Assembly: GCA_045579305.1 (NCBI GenBank) | Contig: JAZNLY010000025.1 | Coordinates: 1 to 12,552, forward strand | DNA: 12,552 nt | Source of the DNA: Fimenecus sp045579305 | Lineage (GTDB): Bacteria > Bacillota > Clostridia > Oscillospirales > Acutalibacteraceae | Direction: 5' to 3' | In this document: positions 6,313 to 12,487 of the stretch, one piece after another | Numbering within the stretch: position 1 is the first letter of the stretch | How the letters are laid out: every line of letters starts with the position of its first letter | Made by a program: the position numbers and the translations under genes | The notes under the pieces: model-generated | Database searches by the model: none | What the model was told of the DNA's origin: nothing | The model's input: only the letters and a program-made list of their open reading frames with translations

Positions 6313-7638
6313 ATGTTCCAATTTAAAATTGAAACTGATAAATTATCTTTTGACAAATTTGTCGTTGAAAATAATGGCTCATATCTTCAGTGTTCACGTT
6401 GGCCACTTGTTAAGGAAGCTTGGAATTCAATACTTTACAGTGGATTCAATGGTGATGAAAGAGTTCTGACATGTATGGTGCTTAGTCGTAAAATGCCGGG
6501 TGCAGGTTGTGTGTGGTATATTCCTTGCGGTGCTGTATGTGACTATTCCAACAAAGAATTACAAAAAGAGTTTCTTGATTTTATAAAAAAGGAGTCAAAA
6601 AAAGCAAAAGCTACTTGTCTTATTATGGACCCACTTATTCCTTTGAGAATCAGTGGTGAAACTGTTGAGGAAGGAATCGAAGAGCACAAGCTTTTTACCG
6701 AAAATGGGTTTGAACTCAACACAATCATTGACTCATACACATATAAGCATCCTGTACAGACATATATTCATCTTCTTAACGATGAAGGGAAACAAATTCC
6801 TGCTGATAAGATTCTAAAAGATTGTGAAAAAGGTGTTCGTTATTCTGTAAGAATCGGTACAACAAGAGGTCTTGAGGCAAAGGAATATCTTTACGAAGAT
6901 GTTGAGAAGAATCCTGCCATTATGGACGAATTTATGAGCGTTATGGAAGACACCTCCAACAGAAACGACTTTCTTCAGAGAAATGGTGACTACCTTAAAT
7001 ATCTCATGAAGATTTTCAGTGATTGTTGCGATATTACTATTGTTTATTACAACAAGGCAAAGGATATTCAGATGGAAAGTGATAGACAGGAAAAGAAAAA
7101 AGAACTTCTCCTCTCCCTCGAAACTGCTCCTGAAAAGAAAATCAAAGGTATAAAAAACGATATTGAAGCAATAGATAACAATACAAAGGCTTTTAACACA
7201 CGAATGGAAGAAACAAAAGATTATGCTGATGATGCACTCATTCCTGTTGCAGGTGGTTTCACTCTTCGATATGCAGGCGTTGCATCCTGTCTCTTTGGTG
7301 GTACAAGAAATATAATCAGAAACAACACTCGTTCAAGTCATTATCTTAACTATCTTCGAATTTGCAAGAGTATAGAAACAGGTTGTCACATTCACGACCT
7401 TGGTTATGTTATGGTTAAGGACCCTGAAATCAACGCTGATGGTACACTCGGCAAAATGGACCCAAAGGACAATTTCATCGGTATTAATGACTTCAAGATG
7501 AGCTTCGGTGCGAAGTATTACGAATTTATCGGCGAATATATATTCGTTAACAATAAACCAAAATATTATTTCTATAACAATTTAATGCCAAGAGCAAAGC
7601 ACTTCACTATGAAGATGCTTAAGAAAATCAGAAAATAA
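6313..7638 (+). CDS. FemABX-family peptidoglycan interpeptide-bridge aminoacyltransferase
   Basis: Members of this family (FemX/FemA/FemB, MurM/MurN) use aminoacyl-tRNA to add amino acids to the lysine side chain of lipid II at the inner membrane face. The 441 residues show the two-GNAT layout. The first half contains RWPLVKEAWNS, GCVWYIPCGAVCDY, CLIMDPLIPL and FTENGFELNT. A charged, lysine/glutamate-rich helical segment at about 254-303 fits the coiled-coil arm inserted in FemA. After it comes GGFTLRYAGVASCLFGGTRN, and the C-terminus carries GINDFKMSFGAKYYEFIGEYIFV, typical of the family. The start at 6313 has GGAG seven bases upstream; an in-frame extension to 6265 overlaps the promoter. 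There is no signal peptide or membrane span. It is a single-gene unit, so which amino acid it adds cannot be told from context. Confidence 0.88.
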   Translation: MFQFKIETDKLSFDKFVVENNGSYLQCSRWPLVKEAWNSILYSGFNGDERVLTCMVLSRKMPGAGCVWYIPCGAVCDYSNKELQKEFLDFIKKESKKAKATCLIMDPLIPLRISGETVEEGIEEHKLFTENGFELNTIIDSYTYKHPVQTYIHLLNDEGKQIPADKILKDCEKGVRYSVRIGTTRGLEAKEYLYEDVEKNPAIMDEFMSVMEDTSNRNDFLQRNGDYLKYLMKIFSDCCDITIVYYNKAKDIQMESDRQEKKKELLLSLETAPEKKIKGIKNDIEAIDNNTKAFNTRMEETKDYADDALIPVAGGFTLRYAGVASCLFGGTRNIIRNNTRSSHYLNYLRICKSIETGCHIHDLGYVMVKDPEINADGTLGKMDPKDNFIGINDFKMSFGAKYYEFIGEYIFVNNKPKYYFYNNLMPRAKHFTMKMLKKIRK

Positions 7639-7645
7639 TTCTTTT

Positions 7646-7686
7646 AATGACCACTATGATAAAATAGCGGTCATTATTTTATTTTT
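7646..7686 (+). terminator. Intrinsic terminator of the FemABX-family gene
   Basis: AATGACCACTAT (7646-7657) pairs with ATAGCGGTCATT (7664-7675), 11 pairs with a single A-C mismatch and the loop GATAAA. It is followed by ATTTTATTTTT. It starts seven bases after the stop codon. Confidence 0.8.
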
Positions 7687-7689
7687 ATA

Positions 7690-7718
7690 TTGACTTGATA
7701 ACGTAAACCACTTAAATA
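7690..7718 (+). promoter_or_regulatory. Promoter of the secreted EEP-family gene
   Basis: A -35 TTGACT (7690-7695) and a -10 TAAATA (7713-7718) with a 17-base spacer, directly after the preceding terminator. The leader is short (about 22 bases) and contains AGGA about 9 bases before the ATG. Confidence 0.6.
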
Positions 7719-7746
7719 TACTCATTCTTTTTCAGGATGTGATTAT

Positions 7747-8799
7747 ATGAAAAAAATAAAATCAATTCTTGCTTTTTTATTAACTTTTTTTATTTTGTTG
7801 AGTTATTTTATATTTACAAGCTCCGCAAAAGAAGAAAAAATCACTGTTAATATGGTTAACTACAATGTTGCCGGTCTTCCAAACTTCAGTGGGAAAAATG
7901 TTAAAAAGCATCAGGGTATAATTGCAAATCAATTCATTGACAACGACTACGATATTATTGCAGTACAGGAAGATTTCGGGTATCATAAGCATCTTGTGAA
8001 AAGTCTTACAGAATATGAATATCAGACGAATCATTCGGGTTCGATTCCGGGTGGAGATGGATTGAATGTCTTCACAAAATCAATGCCTATTTACAACGAA
8101 ACAAGATATGAGTGGAATGATTCCTTCGGCCCTATTTCTGAGGGAGATACTCTTACTCCAAAAGGAATTATCTACACTGTAATTGATATCGGAAATGGTG
8201 TCTATATTGATTTTTATAATATTCATGCAGATGCTTTTGACTCAGAAGGTTCAGTTGCAGCAAGGAAAAGCAATTTTAATCAACTTGCAGAATTGATTGA
8301 GAAAAACTATGAAAAATATGGTCGTCCGGTGATAGTTACCGGTGACTTCAACGCACATCTTCACATTAAGGAAACAAGTGGAGACTTATATGATATTTTA
8401 CTTAAAAATCTAAACCTTAAAGAAGCTTGGATTGAATTTAAAAACAAAGGTAATTATCACGATTTTACCATCTGGGAAAAATCAGGTACATACACTTGGG
8501 GAAATTGGGACTCCGTTGAAAAGTTTATGTATAAGGACGGTAAAAATATTAAAGTAGAAGCAATCAGTTTTGAATACAAGTTTTTTTACGATGAAAATGA
8601 AGAACTTCTTTCAGACCACGCTGCTGCAGAATGCATTTTTGAATTCACAATAGACAATGATTTCATATCCGACGATACTGACCTTGAGATTGTGAAAGTA
8701 AGTCCTTTCAGAAACTTTTTAAATACAATCAAATGGATTTTCAAGGATTTAGGCACTGTTCTTTCAAGTCTTGGTGAATTCTTTGATTTCATAGCATAA
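7747..8799 (+). CDS. Secreted endonuclease/exonuclease/phosphatase-family protein
   Basis: A DNase I-like metal-dependent phosphodiesterase fold protein, exported or membrane anchored. Residues 1-27 form a signal peptide: KKIK, a long hydrophobic core, then TSSA|K as a likely signal peptidase I site. The EEP catalytic set is complete: NYNVAGLP (Asn40), AVQEDF (Glu75), HADA (His160), GDFNAHL (Asp200, Asn202) and SDHAAAE (Asp290, His291). The family includes nucleases, sphingomyelinase-type lipases and inositol phosphatases, and I cannot choose the substrate. A C-terminal tail of about 45 residues after the catalytic domain ends in an amphipathic, aromatic stretch (RNFLNTIKWIF...FFDFIA) that may sit on a membrane. 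Monocistronic between two terminators; it converges on the minus-strand membrane protein gene. Confidence 0.85.
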   Translation: MKKIKSILAFLLTFFILLSYFIFTSSAKEEKITVNMVNYNVAGLPNFSGKNVKKHQGIIANQFIDNDYDIIAVQEDFGYHKHLVKSLTEYEYQTNHSGSIPGGDGLNVFTKSMPIYNETRYEWNDSFGPISEGDTLTPKGIIYTVIDIGNGVYIDFYNIHADAFDSEGSVAARKSNFNQLAELIEKNYEKYGRPVIVTGDFNAHLHIKETSGDLYDILLKNLNLKEAWIEFKNKGNYHDFTIWEKSGTYTWGNWDSVEKFMYKDGKNIKVEAISFEYKFFYDENEELLSDHAAAECIFEFTIDNDFISDDTDLEIVKVSPFRNFLNTIKWIFKDLGTVLSSLGEFFDFIA

Positions 8800-8811
8800 A
8801 TTCTTCTACAA

Positions 8812-8846
8812 AAAAACCTCGCAAGGATTAACCCTGCGAGGTTTTT
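8812..8846. terminator. Bidirectional terminator
   Basis: AAAAACCTCGCA (8812-8823) and TGCGAGGTTTTT (8835-8846) form a perfect 12-bp stem, extended inside by GG/CC after a mismatch. T tracts follow on both strands. It serves the plus-strand EEP gene and the minus-strand membrane protein gene that converge here. Confidence 0.9.
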
Positions 8847-8857
8847 ATTATATTTAG

Positions 8858-9769
8858 TTATTTCTTTTTTCTTTTTCTCAGAGAAAGCAATATAACTACG
8901 ACGAAGAAAATTGCTATAAATACAAATGAGAGCTTGAACGCACTATCACCATACGATGAAAGCGAATCTGTCATTGGTTTCAAAAGCTGATGGGCAATCA
9001 GGTCTTCATTTCCAACAAAATGCTCCTTAAAGTCGGTTGTAAGATAATACAAGAATCCTTTGTATCCCCATAAAATAAGCGTAAAATACAAAAACAGACC
9101 TGGGAAATTGCCTACAGCAATCATAATAAGTAAAGCAAGAAATAATGCACATAAGCTTTTAATGTAAGTGATGTTTCCTTGTGATAAAAGAACAATTATC
9201 CGGTCAATACTCAATCCTGATTCTTCTTCAATATACTTAAAAACTGCAATTTTGACCTCTGCACTGACTTTTTCTTCATATGTTGATGCATTATTCGGGT
9301 CTAATTTGTAATTATTTTCAAGAGTTATGCCATCTTTGATTCTCTTTTTTGCCTCCCCTACATCACTATAAAGAAGATGCTCAAAAATTGAATGAACTTC
9401 ATTTTTTACAGTAGTATTAACAAAATCAGATGAAAGTGCCTTATCTACAACAAAATCCGTCACAGAATCAACAAATGGATTTAAGATATTTGTATAATTA
9501 CTCAAAGGATTATCTTTTATAAACCCGCTCAGATTGTTAGTAACATAGTCCTTAACATATCTGTCAAGAGTTATTTTATTACCGTCTGCATAAAAGGTCA
9601 GTGTTGCAAGGTCAGTGTTATCAATGGTCGATTTGAATTCAGCAGAAGTGAGATACGTCCTGCTAACACTTAAAACTGTAAGAGAAACAAGGCTAATACA
9701 AAGTGCGACACTTAAAATAACGGAAATGATAACAGAAAAAACTCTGAATACTGTTTTGCTTTTCTTCAT
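8858..9769 (-). CDS. Multi-pass membrane protein of unknown function
   Basis: I do not recognise the family. The 303 residues show a basic N-terminus (MKKSKTVFR), a membrane helix at about 9-34, then a roughly 170-residue hydrophilic part rich in D, N, T and V that is probably outside the cell. Two closely spaced helices follow at about 205-245 (SLCALFLALLIMIAVGNFP and LFLYFTLILWGYKG), then a soluble loop, a last helix at about 280-297, and a cytoplasmic RKRKKK tail. No enzyme motif is seen. The ATG at 9769 has only a weak GGTGAT upstream. It lies 74 bases downstream of the GtrA-like gene on the same strand, but a terminator-like hairpin lies between them and no clear promoter is seen, so expression may depend on read-through. 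Confidence 0.75.
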   Translation of the reverse strand: MKKSKTVFRVFSVIISVILSVALCISLVSLTVLSVSRTYLTSAEFKSTIDNTDLATLTFYADGNKITLDRYVKDYVTNNLSGFIKDNPLSNYTNILNPFVDSVTDFVVDKALSSDFVNTTVKNEVHSIFEHLLYSDVGEAKKRIKDGITLENNYKLDPNNASTYEEKVSAEVKIAVFKYIEEESGLSIDRIIVLLSQGNITYIKSLCALFLALLIMIAVGNFPGLFLYFTLILWGYKGFLYYLTTDFKEHFVGNEDLIAHQLLKPMTDSLSSYGDSAFKLSFVFIAIFFVVVILLSLRKRKKK

Positions 9770-9786
9770 ATAATCACCAACTTACA

Positions 9787-9816
9787 AATAAAACCCTGCA
9801 TCAAAAAGACACAGGG
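9787..9816 (-). terminator. Terminator or attenuator between two membrane protein genes
   Basis: On the minus strand CCCTGTGTC and GATGCAGGG form a nine-pair stem with two G-U pairs and a TTTTT loop, followed by TTTTATTTG. The downstream ATG lies about 20 bases later, leaving no room for a promoter after the hairpin. It therefore probably works as a partial terminator that sets the ratio of the two genes. Confidence 0.6.
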
Positions 9817-9843
9817 CAAGTTTTCAAAGTACTGAAAAGTTAT

Positions 9844-10389
9844 TTAGTCTTCCTTCTTCTTACGGAAAAGAATCATCTGAATTGGGAAGTAAAGGAAGAA
9901 TTGAATACATGCACAAATTGCACCTGAAATTGCAATTGCAGAATCAGCTAATCCCTTTAAGGTAAGGAAGTTAACCAAGAATGGTTGTAACCAAGCTGAA
10001 AAAGCAATAAGAGCAATAGTAACAACAAGATATATTGGAAAAACAACTTTAATATTCGCACAAGAATTAAATGTCTTTTCTCTGTTTACAAAGAATGAGA
10101 AGATTTGTGCAAGAATGTTACATCCTGTCAATGCAATAAAAAGTCCAAGTCCTGTTGTATCCATACCTGCTGAAGCAGCTTTTTCAGAAGACCAGATACC
10201 TAAACCAAAAAGGTCATAAGGTCTTGCAAGGAACTCGTCACTCATTGGTAATTTAACAAGATATGGTAAGAAAAGCTGAATAACAAATGCACCTAAACTT
10301 ACAACAATAAATTTGATAAATTGCCATAATGTTTCAACGCCTTTACCTTTTGCAGCAGCAGCTTTATCAATGTCTTTTAATTTTGCCAT
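9844..10389 (-). CDS. GtrA-like family membrane protein
   Basis: A 181-residue integral membrane protein with four predicted helices at about 21-45, 78-101, 115-139 and 150-174. The signature FFVNREKTFNS after the second helix matches the GtrA-like family (PF04138), in which this loop typically reads like SFxxxRxxTF. The family is linked to moving lipid-linked sugars across the membrane for cell-surface glycan decoration, but many members have no assigned role. Compared with typical GtrA proteins, the first loop (about 32 residues, PMSDEFLARPYDLFGLGIW) is long. The N-terminus is basic and alanine-rich (DKAAAAKGKG) and the C-terminus is FRKKKED. The start has AAGGAG and a strong promoter. No glycosyltransferase gene is adjacent, so the partner is unknown. 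Confidence 0.75.
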   Translation of the reverse strand: MAKLKDIDKAAAAKGKGVETLWQFIKFIVVSLGAFVIQLFLPYLVKLPMSDEFLARPYDLFGLGIWSSEKAASAGMDTTGLGLFIALTGCNILAQIFSFFVNREKTFNSCANIKVVFPIYLVVTIALIAFSAWLQPFLVNFLTLKGLADSAIAISGAICACIQFFLYFPIQMILFRKKKED

Positions 10390-10425
10390 AATAATTTCTC
10401 CTTTTATGTTCCAAGATATGAATAA

Positions 10426-10454
10426 ATCATATCATAAATGCAATTAATAGTCAA
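10426..10454 (-). promoter_or_regulatory. Sigma-A promoter of the GtrA-like gene
   Basis: On the minus strand a -35 TTGACT (10449-10454) and a -10 TATGAT (10426-10431) are 17 bases apart. The dyad GATATGA-N5-TCATATC (10415-10433) covers the -10 and start site, so it could be an operator. Confidence 0.72.
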
Positions 10455-10504
10455 TAAATAAAATAGTTAATTTACTACACTAAGCACAGCACTATTAGAT
10501 TAAA

Positions 10505-11176
10505 CTACCATATAAATGGGATTAAACGATATTTCACTTTTTGTTTGTATTCGGAATAACCTAAAAGTTCTTTTTCAAGGAATTCTTCTTCGTGTTTTAT
10601 TCTTTTAGCAATTATAAACGGATAAACAAGAAAAATCAAAAATGAATATACTGAACCTAAAACGATAGGCATTGATAAGAACAAAAGCAATGTTACACTA
10701 TACATAGGATGTCTTACAATACCATACAATCCTGTATCAATTACTTTTTGATTTTCCTGAACTTCAATAGTACGGCTTAAATATGTATTTTCTCTCATTA
10801 CCTCTGCATATAGAATATAAGCAAAAATAAATACCACTGCAGCACCTATTGAAATACTTTTTGGTAACACAAACCAGTTAAATCTAAACCCTAATCCTGC
10901 CACAATAAAACCTGCTAAAAACATAAGACCACTGAGTTTTACTACAAGACTTTGTTCCTTTTGTTTTTCTTTAGCATCAAGTCGTGTTTTTAATAAATAA
11001 GGGTTCTTGAACATCATAACAATTCCTGCAAGAAACATCGGAATAAAAAGAATACCCATCAACAACCAACCATTAAAATATGAAAATGTACCTGCTGGTA
11101 AAAAAATTAATGAACCAACAAGAATAGTACCTAACGAAAACTTAATTAATGCTTCAAAGAATAATTTAACACTCAT
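10505..11176 (-). CDS. Isoprenylcysteine carboxylmethyltransferase / PEMT-like membrane methyltransferase
   Basis: An integral membrane SAM-dependent methyltransferase of the ICMT / phospholipid-methyltransferase fold. The 223 residues carry several hydrophobic helices and the C-terminal SAM-binding signature: TGLYGIVRHPMYSVTLLL (RHPMY at 155-159), then IAKRIKHEEEFLEKELLGYSEYKQKVKYRLIPFIW, where the EE pair and the final RLIPF are diagnostic. In bacteria the substrate of this family is mostly unknown (lipids, thiols or small hydrophobic molecules); protein prenylation is not expected here. The start at 11176 has AAGGTG upstream. It lies 12 bases after the P-loop kinase gene on the same strand, so they are likely co-transcribed. 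No clear terminator follows; about 50 bases later the GtrA promoter begins. Confidence 0.85.
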   Translation of the reverse strand: MSVKLFFEALIKFSLGTILVGSLIFLPAGTFSYFNGWLLMGILFIPMFLAGIVMMFKNPYLLKTRLDAKEKQKEQSLVVKLSGLMFLAGFIVAGLGFRFNWFVLPKSISIGAAVVFIFAYILYAEVMRENTYLSRTIEVQENQKVIDTGLYGIVRHPMYSVTLLLFLSMPIVLGSVYSFLIFLVYPFIIAKRIKHEEEFLEKELLGYSEYKQKVKYRLIPFIW

Positions 11177-11188
11177 AATAACACCTTT

Positions 11189-11701
11189 TTATAAATCAAT
11201 GTTGGTATCATAATTATCGTCAATCAAATAATAGTTCAAGTTGTGCTTATTTACTAGATATAAGACATCTGCATTATCCTTTAAAATATTTTCTATTGTG
11301 CAATCATCAAACAAACGATTTTCAACAACATTTGCGTACTTTTTAATATCATCAAAATGATTCAATATATAATTTTCACTCATTACAAGGCAATAGTACT
11401 TAATATTATCAAGATAATTCTCTAAAAAATCACTTTTCCAATCAAATGGAATATAACAACCTTCAACAATAAGATTCTGCTTATTTTCAATGACAGTTTT
11501 AATCATCTCACGGATTATCGGCCAAAGATATTCAGCAAGGGCCTTATCATCACTCATTGGAGTAAGGTCAGTGTTGCCACTTCTGATTAAACCCATTTTC
11601 AAATGGTCAATTGACAAATATGGATACTTATATTTCTCAAGTAATTTTTGTGCAAGGACAGTTTTTCCTGTATGAGATGCACCTGTTATGAGAATAACCA
11701 T
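11189..11701 (-). CDS. P-loop kinase-like NTPase
   Basis: A small cytosolic nucleotide-binding protein of the adenylate/shikimate/zeta-type kinase superfamily. The 170 residues begin MVILITGASHTGKT, with Walker A GASHTGKT at 7-14, followed by a SIDHLKMGLIRSGN segment typical of substrate-binding regions in such kinases. LIVEGCYIPFDW gives a Walker B-like strand, and the C-terminal YLIDDN resembles the last strand of the fold. Substrate unknown; no antitoxin-like partner gene is next to it, so a zeta-type toxin is not favoured. I chose ATG 11701 because TTGAGGT lies 8 bases before it; the longer frame to 11716 would start with TTG on top of that site. It is the first gene of a two-gene unit with the methyltransferase. 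Confidence 0.75.
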   Translation of the reverse strand: MVILITGASHTGKTVLAQKLLEKYKYPYLSIDHLKMGLIRSGNTDLTPMSDDKALAEYLWPIIREMIKTVIENKQNLIVEGCYIPFDWKSDFLENYLDNIKYYCLVMSENYILNHFDDIKKYANVVENRLFDDCTIENILKDNADVLYLVNKHNLNYYLIDDNYDTNIDL

Positions 11702-11736
11702 ACAATAATACCTCAAAATAATAATCGATTAAGTAA

Positions 11737-11742
11737 ATTATA
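11737..11742 (-). promoter_or_regulatory. Extended -10 promoter of the kinase-methyltransferase unit
   Basis: On the minus strand a perfect TATAAT is preceded by TGT (extended -10), about 36 bases before the chosen kinase ATG. No good -35 is present 16-18 bases further upstream, so this is an extended -10-dependent promoter at best. Confidence 0.5.
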
Positions 11743-11782
11743 ACATTACACCATAAAAAGTTGGTTTGTGTGTTGACTTTCA

Positions 11783-11800
11783 GCGGGGTCAAGACCCCGC
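11783..11800. repeat. GC-rich palindromic repeat element
   Basis: GCGGGGTC-AA-GACCCCGC is a perfect 8-bp inverted repeat in otherwise AT-rich DNA. The GC-rich tract continues to about 11808 with CCTACCG. It sits in the 167-base gap between the GNAT and kinase genes. No T run follows on either strand, so it is not a standard terminator. It resembles dispersed GC-rich palindromes found between genes in many bacteria, but copy number cannot be judged here. Confidence 0.55.
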
Positions 11801-11868
11801 CCTACCGTGATGCCAATGGGTATTCATTAATCCTCGAAAAACTCCGAATTATAAAACAAATAGTTTTT

Positions 11869-12291
11869 TTATAGTTGTTTCATAAATCTGATTTGTTCTT
11901 TTTCGTTGTTATAACCAATTGCACGGTAAAATTCATGAGCCTCAGGTCGAACAAAACCTGAATTAAGTCTTACAATTTCAATATTTCTTTTTCTTGCCCA
12001 ATTTTCCGCAGCGTTCATAAGCTCCTTGCCATAACCTTTTCGTTGGTATTCTTTAGAAACAACCATACCCTGAATATTTGCCATACTCTTATAATACAAG
12101 GTGTTAAATTTTATAATATGAACATAACCAACAACTTCACCATTAACATCAGCAACAAAAACACATTCATTGTTGTAATCAAGGTTTTCTAATCTTGTTT
12201 TTACAAGCTCTGCATCGCACTCATATCCTAAATCTTCAAAAGACAATTTTTGTAATTCAACATAATCAGTTATTTTTGCTTCTCTAATCAT
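11869..12291 (-). CDS. GNAT-family N-acetyltransferase
   Basis: Transfers an acetyl group from acetyl-CoA to an amine of an unidentified substrate. The 140 residues cover one GNAT domain: MIREAKITDYVELQKL (strand 1 / helix 1), VFVADVNGEVVGYVHI (strands 2-4), then MVVSKEYQRKGYGKELMNAAENWA with the acetyl-CoA pyrophosphate loop QRKGYG at 83-88. The C-terminus ARKRNIEIVRLNSGFVRPEAHEFYRAIGY is typical. The overall shape resembles the group containing aminoglycoside 6'-acetyltransferases and many uncharacterised enzymes, so resistance cannot be inferred. The start is supported by GGAG 8 bases upstream of ATG 12291. It has its own near-consensus promoter and lies just downstream of the rRNA terminator. 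No clear terminator follows it. Confidence 0.9.
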   Translation of the reverse strand: MIREAKITDYVELQKLSFEDLGYECDAELVKTRLENLDYNNECVFVADVNGEVVGYVHIIKFNTLYYKSMANIQGMVVSKEYQRKGYGKELMNAAENWARKRNIEIVRLNSGFVRPEAHEFYRAIGYNNEKEQIRFMKQL

Positions 12292-12329
12292 AATTTATAC
12301 TCCAATATAAATACACAATATACAAACTT

Positions 12330-12358
12330 ATTATATCATCCGATAACATAGATTTCAA
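12330..12358 (-). promoter_or_regulatory. Sigma-A promoter of the GNAT gene
   Basis: On the minus strand a -35 TTGAAA (12353-12358) and a perfect -10 TATAAT (12330-12335) with TGA in front are 17 bases apart. The leader to the ATG is about 32 bases. It lies directly after the rRNA terminator, which insulates it from rRNA transcription. Confidence 0.82.
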
Positions 12359-12372
12359 TATGGTAAAATGGC

Positions 12373-12402
12373 AAAAAAATAAGACCTTCATTTGAAGGTC
12401 TT
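12373..12402 (-). terminator. Terminator of the rRNA operon
   Basis: AAGACCTTC (12381-12389) and GAAGGTCTT (12394-12402) form a perfect 9-bp stem with a four-base loop. On the minus strand it is followed by ATTTTTTT. It lies about 86 bases downstream of the 23S 3' end. Confidence 0.85.
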
Positions 12403-12411
12403 TGAGTATGT

Positions 12412-12429
12412 ACCCTGAAAACTGAACAA
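12412..12429 (-). other. Probable downstream half of the 23S rRNA processing stalk
   Basis: On the minus strand this reads TTGTTCAGTTTTCAGGGT. Firmicute rRNA operons often carry a complementary ACC.TGAAAACTGAACA-type word just before 23S; the two pair to form the stem cut by RNase III. The upstream half lies outside the window, so this is inferred from the familiar sequence. Confidence 0.5.
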
Positions 12430-12487
12430 AGATTAGATGATGTATTATGTCTTAAAGAGAAATTGTACTTTTGTAGAACCAAGCATA

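Noticed and set aside
5291..10436. Common regulon of the GH28-like and GtrA-like genes from the shared ATTTATGATATNAT word
   Set aside because: Most of the match is the extended -10 element itself, also present at other promoters here; no further shared operator is seen.
11189..11701. Zeta-toxin-type kinase of a toxin-antitoxin system
   Set aside because: Walker A and kinase-like layout are compatible, but no small antitoxin gene precedes it and the next gene is a membrane methyltransferase.
11783..11800. GC-rich palindrome as a terminator for the GNAT gene
   Set aside because: No T run follows on the minus strand and it is about 70 bases past the stop; repeat element is the better description.
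12414..12487. A 5S rRNA or tRNA gene between 23S and its terminator
   Set aside because: The gap is under 90 bases, and neither a 5S core nor a tRNA cloverleaf is seen in it.
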